DNA of 64,000 nt, taken from contig NZ_JACXXE010000006.1 in the NCBI RefSeq assembly GCF_014764715.1, forward strand, positions 170,610-234,609. The letters are read 5' to 3'. A program made the translations under genes and the position numbers. The notes under the pieces were generated by a model. It did no database searches. It saw only the letters and a program-made list of their open reading frames with translations, and was not told the DNA's origin. This document shows positions 9,165-20,549 of the stretch, piece after piece. This stretch comes from Bacillus crepusculi (GTDB taxonomy: Bacteria > Bacillota > Bacilli > Bacillales > Bacillaceae). Within the stretch, counting starts at the first letter, position 1; each line of letters begins with the position of its first letter.

Positions 9165-9241
9165 CGTCTGACAGCGAGCTGACCCGGGAGCTTGCGCCAG
9201 ACGTTTACTATAAATGAGGAGGCGGCACTTTCAGCTTCCTC
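9165..9241. other. Two structured inverted repeats between divergent yqzM and holA
   Basis: First element, 9165-9203: CGTCTG pairs with CAGACG, and inside it GCGAGCT pairs with AGCTTGC (one G-U) around a GC-rich 8-base loop. Second element, 9216-9241: GAGGAGGC pairs with GCTTCCTC (one G-U), followed by CTTTAC, a poor terminator tail. Neither is inside a gene. This gap of about 240 bases must also hold the promoters of yqzM and holA; TATACT near 9093 on the minus strand is a candidate -10 for yqzM. Role unknown. Confidence 0.5.
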
Positions 9242-9302
9242 TTTACTAATGTCTTCGCACACTTTAGGATAGAGGAGGAAGTGAAAGAGAGGGATTCAAT
9301 TT

Positions 9303-10322
9303 ATGGTCTTTGAGATATGGAACAATTTTAAAAAAGGGGATATCCATCCCGTTTATTGCTTATATGGAAAAGAAACGTATTTACTACAAGAAACAGCTGC
9401 TAAACTGAGACAAGCTGTCGTTGACGAGGAAGCAAAGGATTTTAATTACTCCGTCTTCGATATGGAAGAGGTGCCGCTGGAACAGGCTGTGACGGACGCA
9501 GAAACCTTTCCGTTTATGGGAGAACGACGTCTCGTTGTGATCAAGAATCCTTATTTTCTTACAGCAGAAAAGAAAAAGGAGAAGATCGAGCATCAGCTTT
9601 CCGTATTAGAAGCTTACTTAGAAAAGCCAGCACCCTATACTGTTCTCGTGTTATTAGCGCCATATGAAAAACTGGATGAACGTAAAAAAATCACGAAATT
9701 ACTGAAAAAGAAAGCGGCTGTCGTTGAGGCGAAAGAGTTAAACCCTAAAGAAACAACTGATTTCACCATCACCTTGGTGAAGACAGAAGGAAAGGCGATC
9801 TCGGCTGAAGCGGCAGGGCAGCTTGTCATGCTGTGCGGCGGGAGTCTGTCCTCACTTTTTCAAGAGGTTCGAAAGCTAAGTACATATATTGGAGAGCGAG
9901 AGGAAATTGAGCTAGCGGATGTCAATCAGCTTGTTGCGCGCAGCTTAGAGCAGAATATTTTCGAATTGATTAACCAAATTGTAAACAGACGCCGCTCAGA
10001 AGCCATGCAAATGTTTTATGACCTTTTAAAGCAAAATGAGGAACCCATTAAAATATTGGCGCTCATTTCAAATCAATTTCGTTTGATTTTGCAGACAAAG
10101 TACTTTGCTCAGCAAGGATACGGGCAAAAACAAATTGCGTCAAACCTAAAGGTCCATCCATTCCGCGTTAAACTCGCCATGGACCAGGCAAAACTGTTTT
10201 CAGAAGAAGAACTAAAGCAGATCGTCAAAGAGCTCTCAACGATCGATTATGAAATGAAAACGGGTAAAAAAGACAAGCAGCTATTACTAGAATTGTTCCT
10301 GCTTCGATTATTAGGCGCTTGA
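9303..10322 (+). CDS. holA: DNA polymerase III delta subunit
   Basis: Clamp-loader subunit that opens the sliding clamp ring; 339 residues, usual for Firmicutes (YqeN). The N-terminal segment CLYGKETYLLQE, where a degenerate nucleotide-binding loop lies, is followed by the AAA-like lid and a helical collar domain with EQNIFELINQIVNRR. The C terminus KTGKKDKQLLLELFLLRL is typical. Start ATG 9303 after GAGAGGGA. It is monocistronic, with its own terminator, and converges with rpsT. Confidence 0.95.
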   Translation: MVFEIWNNFKKGDIHPVYCLYGKETYLLQETAAKLRQAVVDEEAKDFNYSVFDMEEVPLEQAVTDAETFPFMGERRLVVIKNPYFLTAEKKKEKIEHQLSVLEAYLEKPAPYTVLVLLAPYEKLDERKKITKLLKKKAAVVEAKELNPKETTDFTITLVKTEGKAISAEAAGQLVMLCGGSLSSLFQEVRKLSTYIGEREEIELADVNQLVARSLEQNIFELINQIVNRRRSEAMQMFYDLLKQNEEPIKILALISNQFRLILQTKYFAQQGYGQKQIASNLKVHPFRVKLAMDQAKLFSEEELKQIVKELSTIDYEMKTGKKDKQLLLELFLLRLLGA

Positions 10323-10327
10323 ACATA

Positions 10328-10361
10328 AAAAAACGACCTTCTAAAAAGAGGGTCGTTTTTG
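10328..10361 (+). terminator. Terminator of holA
   Basis: A stem of AAAAACGACC against GGTCGTTTTT with a short loop is followed by T residues 5 bases after the holA stop. It is symmetrical enough to act on both strands. Confidence 0.88.
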
Positions 10362-10380
10362 TTTAGATGTATAATTGCCA

Positions 10381-10446
10381 GTCTGTCCTTATGGCTGAGC
10401 CGGTCAGGACGGACGTACAGTTAAACAGGTGCCTCATCACTGAGGC
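10381..10446 (-). terminator. Hairpins downstream of rpsT, probable weak terminator
   Basis: At 10431-10446 GCCTCA and TGAGGC pair around a 4-base loop, just after the rpsT stop on the minus strand, with only a broken T tail (ACCTGTTTAA). At 10381-10414 GTCTGTCCT pairs with AGGACGGAC (one G-U), and a small GGC/GCC hairpin sits in its loop. The first is the likely rpsT terminator; the second has no T run and no clear job. Confidence 0.45.
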
Positions 10447-10456
10447 GTTGCAAGCA

Positions 10457-10723
10457 TTATGCAGAAAGTCCGTTTACTTGTTTAGCAAGTCTTGATTTGT
10501 AACGCGCAGCTGCGTTTTTGTGTACAAGACCAGTTTTAACGGCTTTGTCAATGCGTTTTGCAGCAGAAGAAAGAGCAGCTTTTGCTTGCTCAGCATCGTT
10601 GTTAGCTACAGAAACTTCAACTTGTTTAATCGCAGTACGCATCGCAGATTTGATTGTTGCGTTGTGTGCACGGCGCTCGTTATTCGTTTTTGTACGTTTG
10701 ATCGCTGATTTAATATTTGGCAT
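10457..10723 (-). CDS. rpsT: 30S ribosomal protein S20
   Basis: Primary 16S rRNA-binding protein of the small subunit, 88 residues, rich in lysine, arginine and alanine, beginning [18 protein letters not shown]. The ATG at 10723 follows AGGAGGTGAAACAC; three further upstream codons in the open frame have no ribosome site of their own. It stands alone between the convergent holA and the divergent gpr. The mRNA leader of about 65 bases contains a long imperfect inverted repeat. Confidence 0.97.
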   Translation of the reverse strand: MPNIKSAIKRTKTNNERRAHNATIKSAMRTAIKQVEVSVANNDAEQAKAALSSAAKRIDKAVKTGLVHKNAAARYKSRLAKQVNGLSA

Positions 10724-10741
10724 GTGTTTCACCTCCTAAGA

Positions 10742-10771
10742 TACAACCTAAACACAATTGTCTTAAGGTTA
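10742..10771 (-). promoter_or_regulatory. rpsT: Inverted repeat in rpsT mRNA leader
   Basis: AACCTTAAGACAA is followed directly by TTGTGTTTAGGTT on the minus strand (plus-strand centre near 10757). Eleven of 13 positions pair. It lies between the rpsT promoter and its ribosome site. It could be a folded leader element or simply mRNA structure. Confidence 0.4.
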
Positions 10772-10795
10772 AATCTTCACAATAGAACAAGTTGT

Positions 10796-10824
10796 ATTCT
10801 ATCAAACACACCTTTAGAATGCAA
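10796..10824 (-). promoter_or_regulatory. rpsT: Sigma-A promoter of rpsT
   Basis: On the minus strand TTGCAT and TAGAAT are separated by exactly 17 bases, placing the transcript start near 10789, about 66 bases before the rpsT ATG. Confidence 0.6.
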
Positions 10825-10921
10825 TATAAATGTAAAGTATTTTTCATTGATGAAGCGCTCGAATGTTTCTTTATAGAGATGGAAAGACTACTGTTAATTA
10901 CTTGGTGGAAGGAGCCTTTTT

Positions 10922-12037
10922 ATGAAGAAACAGAAACTCGATTTAAGCGCTTATCAAATCCGGACAGACTTGGCCGTTGAAACAAAAGAGATACTAGAAC
11001 AAGAGAACGATCCGAATGTCGTCAAAAAGGACGGCATTCAAGGGATTGTCGAGAAGGAAAAGGAAGAGCACGGCATCCGCATCCGCACTGTGGAGATCAC
11101 GAAAGAAGGAGAGGAGCTGACAGGAAAAAAGGCAGGTACATACTTGACACTTGAGGCGCAGGGTATTCGGGAGAAGGATTCTGAGATGCAAGAAAAAGTA
11201 GTCGAGGTCTTCGCCCGTCATTTTGCCCAGTTTTTAAAGGACCGAGGAATTGAGGCAGATGCGAGCTGTCTTGTAGTGGGACTCGGAAACTGGAATGTCA
11301 CGCCAGATGCGTTAGGACCACTCACAGTTGAAAACCTGCTTGTGACCCGTCATCTATTTGAATTACAGCCGGAAAATGTACAGGAAGGCTATCGCCCAGT
11401 GTCCTCTTTATCACCTGGTGTCATGGGACTGACTGGAATTGAAACAAGTGACATTATACAAGGTGTGATCGAGCGATCCAAACCTGATTTTGTCATCGCC
11501 ATAGATGCACTTGCTGCTCGTGCAGTGGAACGTGTGAATACAACGATTCAAATGTCTGATACAGGCATCCATCCAGGATCTGGTGTAGGGAATAAGCGCA
11601 AGGAGTTAAGCAAAGAAACCTTAGGGATTCCAGTGATTGCAATTGGCGTCCCAACAGTAGTTGATGCAGTGACGATCGCAAGTGACACCATTGATTATGT
11701 TTTAAAGCATTTTGGTAGAGAACTGAAAGATGATAGACCGTCTCGTTCTCTTGTGCCAGCTGGTCTGACATTTGGGAAGAAAAAGGTGCTAAACGAAGAA
11801 GACTTGCCAGATGAAGAAACGCGTCAATCCTTTTTAGGCATCGTAGGAACGCTTCCTGATGAAGAGAAAAGGCAGCTAATTCATGAAGTACTTGCGCCGC
11901 TAGGGCAAAATTTAATGGTGACGCCTAAGGAAGTGGATACATTTATTGACGATATGTCAAACGTTCTCGCCAATGGATTAAACACAGCACTTCATCAAAA
12001 AATCTCTCAAGATAACAAAGGTTCTTATAATCATTAA
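10922..12037 (+). CDS. gpr: GPR, spore germination protease
   Basis: Aspartic-type endoprotease that starts breakdown of small acid-soluble spore proteins at germination; made as a zymogen in the forespore. It has 371 residues, the normal size. The N-terminal propeptide region reads [17 protein letters not shown], resembling the SASP cleavage site that GPR cuts in itself. Conserved blocks [27 protein letters not shown] and [14 protein letters not shown] are present. Start ATG 10922 follows GGAAGGAG. I could not fix a sigma-F/G promoter with confidence. spoIIP follows 66 bases later. Confidence 0.96.
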   Translation: MKKQKLDLSAYQIRTDLAVETKEILEQENDPNVVKKDGIQGIVEKEKEEHGIRIRTVEITKEGEELTGKKAGTYLTLEAQGIREKDSEMQEKVVEVFARHFAQFLKDRGIEADASCLVVGLGNWNVTPDALGPLTVENLLVTRHLFELQPENVQEGYRPVSSLSPGVMGLTGIETSDIIQGVIERSKPDFVIAIDALAARAVERVNTTIQMSDTGIHPGSGVGNKRKELSKETLGIPVIAIGVPTVVDAVTIASDTIDYVLKHFGRELKDDRPSRSLVPAGLTFGKKKVLNEEDLPDEETRQSFLGIVGTLPDEEKRQLIHEVLAPLGQNLMVTPKEVDTFIDDMSNVLANGLNTALHQKISQDNKGSYNH

Positions 12038-12103
12038 TCGGTTCTACTTTCTCTAGCTCGCTCATAGTGTAATTACTAGAAAGCGTGCTGGAGGGAGTAA
12101 ATC

Positions 12104-13312
12104 ATGAAAAAAAGACCCCGCCGTCCTCGACAGTTGGTCGTTGCGATTAATGGTACCAAAGTAGTGAAAAGTATTTTCTTGTTTATTGCCTCTCTTGTTG
12201 TCGTATTCGTGATGTCAGGGGCTTTGACGTCTTTAAAACCTGAGCTTAGACCTCAAGCCACGTTATATGGTGTAGCTGATGAGCTGTCAGGAGCGTTCTT
12301 TGCCACACTGATGGGAATGGAAAACCAATATTTCGCCTCAGCGGTTCCCGATGATCAAAAAGGGTTCAATTTCTCTGGACTGTCACTCAAGCTTGCGACA
12401 AGTATCAATTTAGAAGATCCACGCAGTTTTCTTGGAAGAGAGCTGCCAGGCTTTGAACATTTTGATACAAAAATCATCTTAGCAGGTGAAGGAACAGACT
12501 ATACCAACATGCCAATGGAATCACCGCCGCCAAGTGAAGTCATCCAAGATGAGAAAGAAGCGAATTTAGCTGAACTGGACAAGCTCGATGAGGATGAGCC
12601 GAAAAAGCCTGCGAAAGAGCCGGACCGATCGACAGGAAAACGAAAAGCTGTGTACATTTATCACACACATAATACGGAATCATATTTACCATTTTTAAAA
12701 GGAGAAACGAACCCAAACAATGCACGACATTCAAAAGTAAACGTCACCCTTGTCGGCGACATGTTTGGAAAAGCACTCGATCAACAGGGAATCGGCAACA
12801 CAGTGGACAAAACGGAAATTGAAAAAAGGCTCCTGCAAAAAGGGTTAAAGTATCCGTCGTCGTATAATGAATCCAGATTGGTCGTGAAAGAAGCCCTTGC
12901 TGCAAATGACGACCTCGAATATTTAATCGATATTCACCGTGACTCAAGAAGGAAGAAAGATACCACTGTCGACATCAAAGGAAAGAAATATGCGAGAATT
13001 GCGTTTGTTGTCGGAAAGAAGAATCAAAGCTATGAGAAAAATTTACAGCTGGCAACGGAGTTTCATCATTTGATGGAGAAGAAATATAAAGGCCTCAGCG
13101 TCGGTGTGTTTGCCAAAGGAGAAATTGGCGATAATGGAATCTATAATCAAGATTTATCTGATAAAGCCCTTCTTTTAGAATTTGGCGGAGTGGATAATAA
13201 TATGGAAGAATTGAAAAATGCATCCAATGCAGCAGCCGATGTGTTCAGTGAGATCTTCTGGGACGCTGAAAAAGTAAATGGCAAAGCAAAGGATGAGAAA
13301 AAACGTTCTTAA
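12104..13312 (+). CDS. spoIIP: SpoIIP, engulfment peptidoglycan amidase/endopeptidase
   Basis: Membrane-anchored cell wall hydrolase that works with SpoIID and SpoIIM to thin the septum and drive engulfment. It has 402 residues: basic N terminus, one membrane segment at about 22-42, an extracytoplasmic linker rich in Asp/Glu/Lys, and the amidase domain starting at VYIYHTHNTESY near residue 185 with zinc-ligand histidine and glutamate. Later conserved parts are DIHRDSRRK and LLLEFGGVDNN. Start ATG 12104 after GGAGGG. The position after gpr matches B. subtilis. Confidence 0.96.
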   Translation: MKKRPRRPRQLVVAINGTKVVKSIFLFIASLVVVFVMSGALTSLKPELRPQATLYGVADELSGAFFATLMGMENQYFASAVPDDQKGFNFSGLSLKLATSINLEDPRSFLGRELPGFEHFDTKIILAGEGTDYTNMPMESPPPSEVIQDEKEANLAELDKLDEDEPKKPAKEPDRSTGKRKAVYIYHTHNTESYLPFLKGETNPNNARHSKVNVTLVGDMFGKALDQQGIGNTVDKTEIEKRLLQKGLKYPSSYNESRLVVKEALAANDDLEYLIDIHRDSRRKKDTTVDIKGKKYARIAFVVGKKNQSYEKNLQLATEFHHLMEKKYKGLSVGVFAKGEIGDNGIYNQDLSDKALLLEFGGVDNNMEELKNASNAAADVFSEIFWDAEKVNGKAKDEKKRS

Positions 13313-13325
13313 GGTGGTGACGGGC

Positions 13326-13658
13326 ATGGGCTCATTTATTGGAAAAACCATTATTTTAGGATTGGTTTTACTGTTTGGTGTCTTTTTAGGAATGCAGCAA
13401 GCGAATAATGGGATGTTGCAAATGAAGGGCTACCATGATCCGCAATTAAAGGGGGCTTTCTCTATTCAAATGAATGACGAAGAAGAAAGGGAAGCCTCTA
13501 TCTTAGGAACGGCTGTTACAGAAAAGGATCTAGCTGAAAAGCAAAAGCAGCTTGAAGAAATAGAGAGCTTTAATGCCTTCTCCAAGGCCGGAAAAGCCTT
13601 ATCTGATGGCATGACACATGCAGCCCGTTCTCTTTATGATTGGGTGAAGGGCAAATAA
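13326..13658 (+). CDS. yqxA: YqxA, small membrane protein downstream of spoIIP
   Basis: About 110 residues with one hydrophobic segment near the N terminus (FIGKTIILGLVLLFGVFLG) and a charged tail with a predicted coiled region (EKDLAEKQKQLEEIESF). The ATG at 13326 has AAGGTGG 9 bases upstream; GTG 13317 is an alternative, and the frame is open back into spoIIP. No function is known. The terminator downstream closes the gpr-spoIIP-yqxA group. Confidence 0.82.
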   Translation: MGSFIGKTIILGLVLLFGVFLGMQQANNGMLQMKGYHDPQLKGAFSIQMNDEEEREASILGTAVTEKDLAEKQKQLEEIESFNAFSKAGKALSDGMTHAARSLYDWVKGK

Positions 13659-13700
13659 CGATTCAATGTATTTCAATTCATGAGATATCACCCTTTTGAT

Positions 13701-13730
13701 AAAAGCCGCTGACGGATGAGCGGCTTTTCT
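13701..13730 (+). terminator. Terminator of yqxA
   Basis: AAAAGCCGCT and AGCGGCTTTT form a 10-base stem around an 8-base loop, followed by CTT. Located 43 bases after the yqxA stop. Confidence 0.88.
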
Positions 13731-13811
13731 TGATTTCGATTGAATCTTTACATCCCTATTGATATAATCTAACCTAGCGCAACCCGCGTTTTATAGTAGG
13801 AGTGATAGATT

Positions 13812-15650
13812 GTGACAGATAATGAAAAACGATTAGAACGGCAATCAAGAATTCGAAATTTCTCCATTATCGCCCATATTGACCATGGAAAATCCACATT
13901 GGCGGACCGTATTTTGGAAAAAACTGCGGCGATTACTCAACGAGAAATGAAAGAACAATTGCTTGATTCCATGGACTTAGAGCGTGAACGCGGCATTACG
14001 ATTAAATTAAACTCTGTCCAGCTGAAATATCAGGCGAAGGATGGAGAAGAATATATTATGCACCTGATCGATACACCAGGGCATGTCGACTTCACCTATG
14101 AGGTATCCCGAAGCCTAGCTGCCTGTGAGGGAGCAATTCTTGTTGTCGATGCAGCACAAGGAATTGAAGCCCAGACACTTGCAAATGTCTATTTAGCTCT
14201 TGATAACAATTTAGAAATTCTACCGATTATCAATAAAATCGATCTGCCAAGTGCAGAGCCTGAGCGTGTAAGAGAAGAAATTGAAGATGTCATCGGGCTA
14301 GATGCGTCTGAAGCAGTTCTGACCTCTGCTAAGGCAGGCATTGGGATCGAGGATATTTTAGAACAAATCGTAGAAAAAGTGCCGGCTCCAGCTGGAGATC
14401 CAGAAGCACCACTTCAAGCCCTCATTTTTGACTCTCTTTATGATGCGTATCGAGGCGTTATTGCGTACATACGAATTGTTGAAGGAACAGTAAAGCCAGG
14501 TCAGAAAATCAAAATGATGGCGACAGGCAAAGAATTTGAAGTGCTTGAAGTCGGCGTTTTCACACCGAAAGCCATGGCAACAGACGAGCTCACCGTTGGA
14601 GATGTTGGTTACTTAACAGCTGCGATTAAAAATGTCGGTGATACACGAGTAGGGGATACGATCACAAGTGCGGAGAACCCTGCAAAAGAAGCACTGCCAG
14701 GATACAGAAAGCTGAACCCTATGGTGTACTGCGGACTTTATCCAATTGACACAGCGAAATATAATGACTTACGTGAAGCGTTAGAAAAGCTTGAACTAAA
14801 TGACTCTTCACTTCAATATGAGGCAGAGACATCCCAAGCACTTGGCTTCGGCTTCCGCTGCGGGTTCCTTGGAATGCTTCATATGGAAATCATCCAAGAA
14901 CGGATTGAGCGTGAATTTAAAATTGACCTCATTACAACAGCGCCAAGTGTTATTTACGATGTGTATATGACAGACGGTGAAAAAATCGTTGTAGATAACC
15001 CGTCCAATCTGCCTGACCCGCAAAAGATTGAGCGAATTGAAGAACCATACGTGAAGGCAACAATGATGGTGCCGAATGATTACGTCGGCTCTGTGATGGA
15101 GCTTTGCCAAGGAAAACGCGGTAATTTCATTGATATGCAATATCTTGATGCGAACCGCGTTAGCATTGTGTACGAAATTCCTTTGGCAGAGATCGTATAC
15201 GAATTCTTTGACCAGCTAAAATCCAATACAAAAGGGTATGCGTCCTTTGATTACGAGCTGATTGGCTATCGTCCATCTACTCTAGTGAAAATGGATATCA
15301 TGCTAAATGGCGAAAAGATCGATGCCCTTTCCTTTATTGTTCACCGTGATTATGCGTATGAACGAGGAAAGATCATCGTAGAAAAGTTGAAAGAACTCAT
15401 TCCGCGTCAGCACTTTGAAGTACCAGTTCAGGCGGCCATTGGTCAAAAAATCGTGGCTCGTTCTACCATTAAAGCGATGCGTAAAAACGTACTTGCTAAG
15501 TGTTATGGTGGAGACATTTCCCGGAAAAGAAAGCTTCTTGAGAAGCAAAAAGAAGGGAAAAAGCGCATGAAGCAAGTGGGCTCTGTTGAAGTCCCGCAGG
15601 AAGCTTTTATGGCTGTACTGAAAATGGACGACAGCACGCCGAAAAAATAA
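13812..15650 (+). CDS. lepA: Elongation factor 4 (LepA)
   Basis: Translational GTPase that acts on stalled or pre-translocation ribosomes and in initiation/30S assembly. 612 residues with the P-loop AHIDHGKST at 21-29, DTPGH near 84, NKID near 138, domains II and III like EF-G, and the LepA-specific C terminus ending in the lysine-rich segment [19 protein letters not shown] start 13812 with AGGAGTG upstream. The gene is followed by a hairpin and then hemW, the usual Bacillus order. Confidence 0.97.
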   Translation: MTDNEKRLERQSRIRNFSIIAHIDHGKSTLADRILEKTAAITQREMKEQLLDSMDLERERGITIKLNSVQLKYQAKDGEEYIMHLIDTPGHVDFTYEVSRSLAACEGAILVVDAAQGIEAQTLANVYLALDNNLEILPIINKIDLPSAEPERVREEIEDVIGLDASEAVLTSAKAGIGIEDILEQIVEKVPAPAGDPEAPLQALIFDSLYDAYRGVIAYIRIVEGTVKPGQKIKMMATGKEFEVLEVGVFTPKAMATDELTVGDVGYLTAAIKNVGDTRVGDTITSAENPAKEALPGYRKLNPMVYCGLYPIDTAKYNDLREALEKLELNDSSLQYEAETSQALGFGFRCGFLGMLHMEIIQERIEREFKIDLITTAPSVIYDVYMTDGEKIVVDNPSNLPDPQKIERIEEPYVKATMMVPNDYVGSVMELCQGKRGNFIDMQYLDANRVSIVYEIPLAEIVYEFFDQLKSNTKGYASFDYELIGYRPSTLVKMDIMLNGEKIDALSFIVHRDYAYERGKIIVEKLKELIPRQHFEVPVQAAIGQKIVARSTIKAMRKNVLAKCYGGDISRKRKLLEKQKEGKKRMKQVGSVEVPQEAFMAVLKMDDSTPKK

Positions 15651-15715
15651 CATCCTCAAGGCAACCTGCTTTACAATGTAAGCCTTGACGTTTATAGTCG
15701 AAAACAAACAAAGTT

Positions 15716-15740
15716 GCCGCAGCGATAAACTGCGGCTCTT
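15716..15740 (+). terminator. Hairpin between lepA and hemW, likely terminator
   Basis: GCCGCAG and CTGCGGC form a 7-base GC-rich stem with a 7-base loop, followed by TCTTT. The short T tail suggests partial termination with some read-through into hemW. Confidence 0.6.
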
Positions 15741-15764
15741 TACCTGTAAAGAAGGTGTCATCAA

Positions 15765-16904
15765 ATGAAAGCAGCATACATTCACATTCCATTTTGTGAG
15801 CACATTTGTCACTATTGTGATTTCAATAAATTTTTCATTAAAACGCAGCCAGTCGATGAATACTTAGCCGCTCTTGAAAAAGAGATGCAGCACACGATCG
15901 AGCAAAAAGGCGAGCAGGAACTAAAGACAATCTTTATTGGCGGGGGAACCCCGACATCACTGACCGTTAGCCAGCTAGACCAGCTCATGACCAGCATTCA
16001 CCGCGTATTAAAACCGACCAAACATCTGATTGAATTTGCCGTTGAAGCGAACCCAGATGAACTATCGCTTGAGAAGCTTCATGTGTTAAAAGAAGCCGGC
16101 GTGAATCGGCTGAGCTTTGGCGTCCAAACCTTTGAAGACGATCTACTCAAAAAAATCGGACGAGTTCATCAAAAGAAAGATGTCCTCACGTCTTTCGAGC
16201 GAGCAAGAGCGGTTGGGTTTGACAACATTAGTCTAGACCTCATGTTTGGTTTGCCTCATCAAGAAAAACACCATGTCATGAATTCGCTTGAGACGGCTTT
16301 TTCATTAGGTGCAGAGCATTATTCTGTCTACTCACTCATTGTGGAGCCGAAAACGGTTTTTTACAACTTAATGCAAAAAGGAAAACTGCATTTACCACCG
16401 CAAGAACGAGAGGCTGAAATGTATGAGCTTGTGATGGATGAAATGGAACGCCACGGATTAAAGCAATATGAAATTAGCAATTACGCCAAACCGGGCTTTG
16501 AAAGCCAGCACAACCTCACCTATTGGAGCAATGAAGATTACTTCGGTTTTGGTGCAGGAGCACACGGCTATATAGATGGCATCCGAAACGTAAACGCTGG
16601 ACCAGTGAAGCATTATTTGGAGCTGATTGAACAAACAGGTTTTCCATATAAAGAAACACATCAGGTCACAAAAGCAGAACAGATCGAAGAAGAAATGTTT
16701 TTAGGTCTCAGAAAAATCGAAGGTATTCAAAACGCCCATTTCCAAGCGAAATATGGAGTAACGCCAAAGTCGCTCTTTTCCTCTGTTCTTGAAGAATTAG
16801 AAGAAAAAGGTCTCATTGTACAAGATGACATTGGGATTCGTTTAACAAGAAAAGGAAAATTGTTAGGGAATGAAGTATTTCAAGCGTTTCTCGGTGAGTT
16901 ATAA
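15765..16904 (+). CDS. hemW: HemW, radical SAM heme chaperone
   Basis: Oxygen-independent coproporphyrinogen oxidase-like protein, 379 residues. The cluster motif is Cys11, Cys15, Cys18 (CEHICHYCDF), with Phe20 where true HemN has a fourth cysteine; this marks it as HemW, which binds and delivers heme rather than oxidising coproporphyrinogen. GGGTPT near residue 58 and the HemN C-terminal domain are present. ATG 15765 follows GAAGGTG. It immediately precedes the heat-shock operon, as in B. subtilis (hemN/yqeR). Confidence 0.93.
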   Translation: MKAAYIHIPFCEHICHYCDFNKFFIKTQPVDEYLAALEKEMQHTIEQKGEQELKTIFIGGGTPTSLTVSQLDQLMTSIHRVLKPTKHLIEFAVEANPDELSLEKLHVLKEAGVNRLSFGVQTFEDDLLKKIGRVHQKKDVLTSFERARAVGFDNISLDLMFGLPHQEKHHVMNSLETAFSLGAEHYSVYSLIVEPKTVFYNLMQKGKLHLPPQEREAEMYELVMDEMERHGLKQYEISNYAKPGFESQHNLTYWSNEDYFGFGAGAHGYIDGIRNVNAGPVKHYLELIEQTGFPYKETHQVTKAEQIEEEMFLGLRKIEGIQNAHFQAKYGVTPKSLFSSVLEELEEKGLIVQDDIGIRLTRKGKLLGNEVFQAFLGEL

Positions 16905-16933
16905 TTGACATTTTAATTTGAGTTTGGTAATTT
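16905..16933 (+). promoter_or_regulatory. hrcA: Sigma-A promoter of the hrcA-dnaK operon
   Basis: A perfect TTGACA at 16905-16910 and TAATTT at 16928-16933 are 17 bases apart. The start of transcription would fall just before the CIRCE repeat, the arrangement expected for HrcA repression. Confidence 0.75.
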
Positions 16934-16944
16934 TGTTTATACAA

Positions 16945-16971
16945 TTAGCACTCATTGAAAGAGAGTGCTAA
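16945..16971 (+). promoter_or_regulatory. CIRCE operator (HrcA binding site)
   Basis: TTAGCACTC, nine spacer bases, GAGTGCTAA: a perfect match to the CIRCE consensus. It lies between the promoter and the hrcA ribosome site, so HrcA blocks its own operon at normal temperature and the repeat can also form a hairpin in the mRNA. Confidence 0.98.
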
Positions 16972-16985
16972 CAGGGGTGATGATG

Positions 16986-18017
16986 ATGTTAACAAATCGT
17001 CAGCTTTTGATTCTGCAAGTCATTATTAATGACTTTATTCGTTCGGCGCAGCCAGTTGGATCAAGGACTCTTTCCAAAAAAGAAGACATCACATTCAGCT
17101 CTGCGACGATTAGAAACGAAATGGCTGATTTGGAGGAACTAGGGTTTATTGAAAAGACTCATTCTTCATCAGGAAGAATTCCTTCCGAAAAAGGATATCG
17201 TTATTATGTAGATCATTTGCTCTCTCCACGAAAGCTGTCATCTAAAGAGCTTGTGCTCATCCAGTCAGCTTTTCAGGAGAAAATTTTTGAGCTGGAAAAA
17301 ACAGTTCAAAAATCGGCGGAAATTTTATCAGATCTCACAAACTATACATCGATTGTGCTTGGACCAAAGCTAAGTGAAAATCGATTAAAACAAATTCAGC
17401 TTGTCCCTGTTCAGCCAAACAAAGCAGTGGCGATCATGATTACAGACAGCGGGCATGTTGAAAACAAAACCATTACCTTCTCAGAGCATCTCGATGTCTC
17501 CGATATTGAGAAGCTGATGAATATTTTAAACAGCCGCCTAGCCGGAGTCCCGATGGATCAGCTGAAGGACAGAATGTATAAAGAAGTGGTCATGCTACTT
17601 CGCACGCATTTAAAAGATTATGATCATATTTTAGATGCGCTGGGCAATACATTCACATCGACTCAAAATGAATCAAAACTTTTCTTTGGCGGGAAGATTA
17701 ATATGTTGAATCAGCCGGAGTTTCATGACATTGACCGTATTCGTTCACTCATGATGCTGATTGAACAAAAGAATGATGTCATGCAGTTGTTTCATCCAAA
17801 TCAGCAAGGAATCACGATCAAAATTGGCTCAGAAAACAATTTGGAAGCAATGGAGAATTGCAGCTTAATTACAGCAACGTATTCGATTGATCAAAAATCA
17901 CTCGGCTCCATTGCCGTCATCGGTCCAACCCGCATGGATTATGGCAGGGTCGTCAGTCTCTTACATCATGTATCAAAAGACTTGTCAAACGCACTTTCCA
18001 ATTTGTATGATGAGTAG
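16986..18017 (+). CDS. hrcA: HrcA, heat-inducible transcription repressor
   Basis: Represses class I heat-shock genes by binding CIRCE; its activity depends on GroEL. From ATG 16986 it has 343 residues, the family length, and starts [14 protein letters not shown]. The N-terminal winged helix region includes [22 protein letters not shown], followed by a GAF-like dimerisation domain. Three ATG codons lie in a row; the third has the best spacing to AGGGGTG at 16973. It is the first gene of the operon, so it is autoregulated. Confidence 0.97.
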   Translation: MLTNRQLLILQVIINDFIRSAQPVGSRTLSKKEDITFSSATIRNEMADLEELGFIEKTHSSSGRIPSEKGYRYYVDHLLSPRKLSSKELVLIQSAFQEKIFELEKTVQKSAEILSDLTNYTSIVLGPKLSENRLKQIQLVPVQPNKAVAIMITDSGHVENKTITFSEHLDVSDIEKLMNILNSRLAGVPMDQLKDRMYKEVVMLLRTHLKDYDHILDALGNTFTSTQNESKLFFGGKINMLNQPEFHDIDRIRSLMMLIEQKNDVMQLFHPNQQGITIKIGSENNLEAMENCSLITATYSIDQKSLGSIAVIGPTRMDYGRVVSLLHHVSKDLSNALSNLYDE

Positions 18018-18080
18018 GGTGATGAAAAGCGGGGGCACAGCCCCTTCGTATTCTTGAATCTTTTGAGGGAGGTGAACACA
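18018..18080 (+). other. hrcA-grpE intercistronic hairpin
   Basis: GGGGC and GCCCC at 18032-18044 form a short GC-only stem with a 3-base loop. In B. subtilis the long dnaK transcript is known to be processed between hrcA and grpE; this hairpin is at the equivalent place and could protect the 5' end of the grpE-dnaK part. The link is inference. Confidence 0.5.
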
Positions 18081-18638
18081 ATGTCAGAAGAAAAACAGAC
18101 ACCTGAGCAAGAAGCAGAGGTTGAAGCACAAGAAGAAGCAGTTCAAGCAGATACTGAGGAAGTAAAGCATGATGAACAGTCTGCCTTCCAAGAGAAAATT
18201 GATGAATTGCAGCAGCTTCTAGATGAAAAAGAAAACAAAATTCTGCGTGTTCAAGCAGACTTTGAAAACTATAAACGCCGTGCTCGAACTGAAGTGGAGA
18301 CCGTGCAAAAATATCGTTCTCAACATGTCGTCAGCGATCTTCTCCCAGCTCTTGATAACTTTGAAAGAGCGCTTGGAATTGATCCAGATAATGAGCAGAC
18401 GAAAAGTTTGTTAGAAGGAATGCAAATGGTTTATCGCCAGCTGGTAGAGGCGCTGAAAAACGAAGGCCTTGAACCAATTGAAGCTGTCGGCAAAGAGTTC
18501 GATCCAAACCTTCATCAAGCCGTCATGCAAGTTGAAGATGAAAACTTCGATTCAAATATCGTAGTAGAAGAATTGCAAAAGGGCTATAAACTCAAAGACC
18601 GAGTTATTCGTCCATCAATGGTAAAAGTAAATCAATAA
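18081..18638 (+). CDS. grpE: GrpE, nucleotide exchange factor of DnaK
   Basis: Releases ADP from DnaK in the chaperone cycle. 185 residues from ATG 18081, which follows GGGAGGTG; the open frame begins at 18054 but nothing supports that start. A strongly acidic N terminus, a long coiled coil ([18 protein letters not shown]), the core [11 protein letters not shown], and the C-terminal beta domain with [11 protein letters not shown] and [16 protein letters not shown] are all present. Confidence 0.97.
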   Translation: MSEEKQTPEQEAEVEAQEEAVQADTEEVKHDEQSAFQEKIDELQQLLDEKENKILRVQADFENYKRRARTEVETVQKYRSQHVVSDLLPALDNFERALGIDPDNEQTKSLLEGMQMVYRQLVEALKNEGLEPIEAVGKEFDPNLHQAVMQVEDENFDSNIVVEELQKGYKLKDRVIRPSMVKVNQ

Positions 18639-18646
18639 CTACATAA

Positions 18647-20506
<1,860 letters not shown>

Positions 20507-20549
20507 TCACCTTTACTTTTGAAAAAGACTGCTGAAACGTACTCGTCAG

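Noticed and set aside
15303..15812. 169-codon minus-strand frame across the lepA end
   Set aside because: Antisense shadow of lepA and of the lepA-hemW hairpin region; no ribosome site or recognisable domain.
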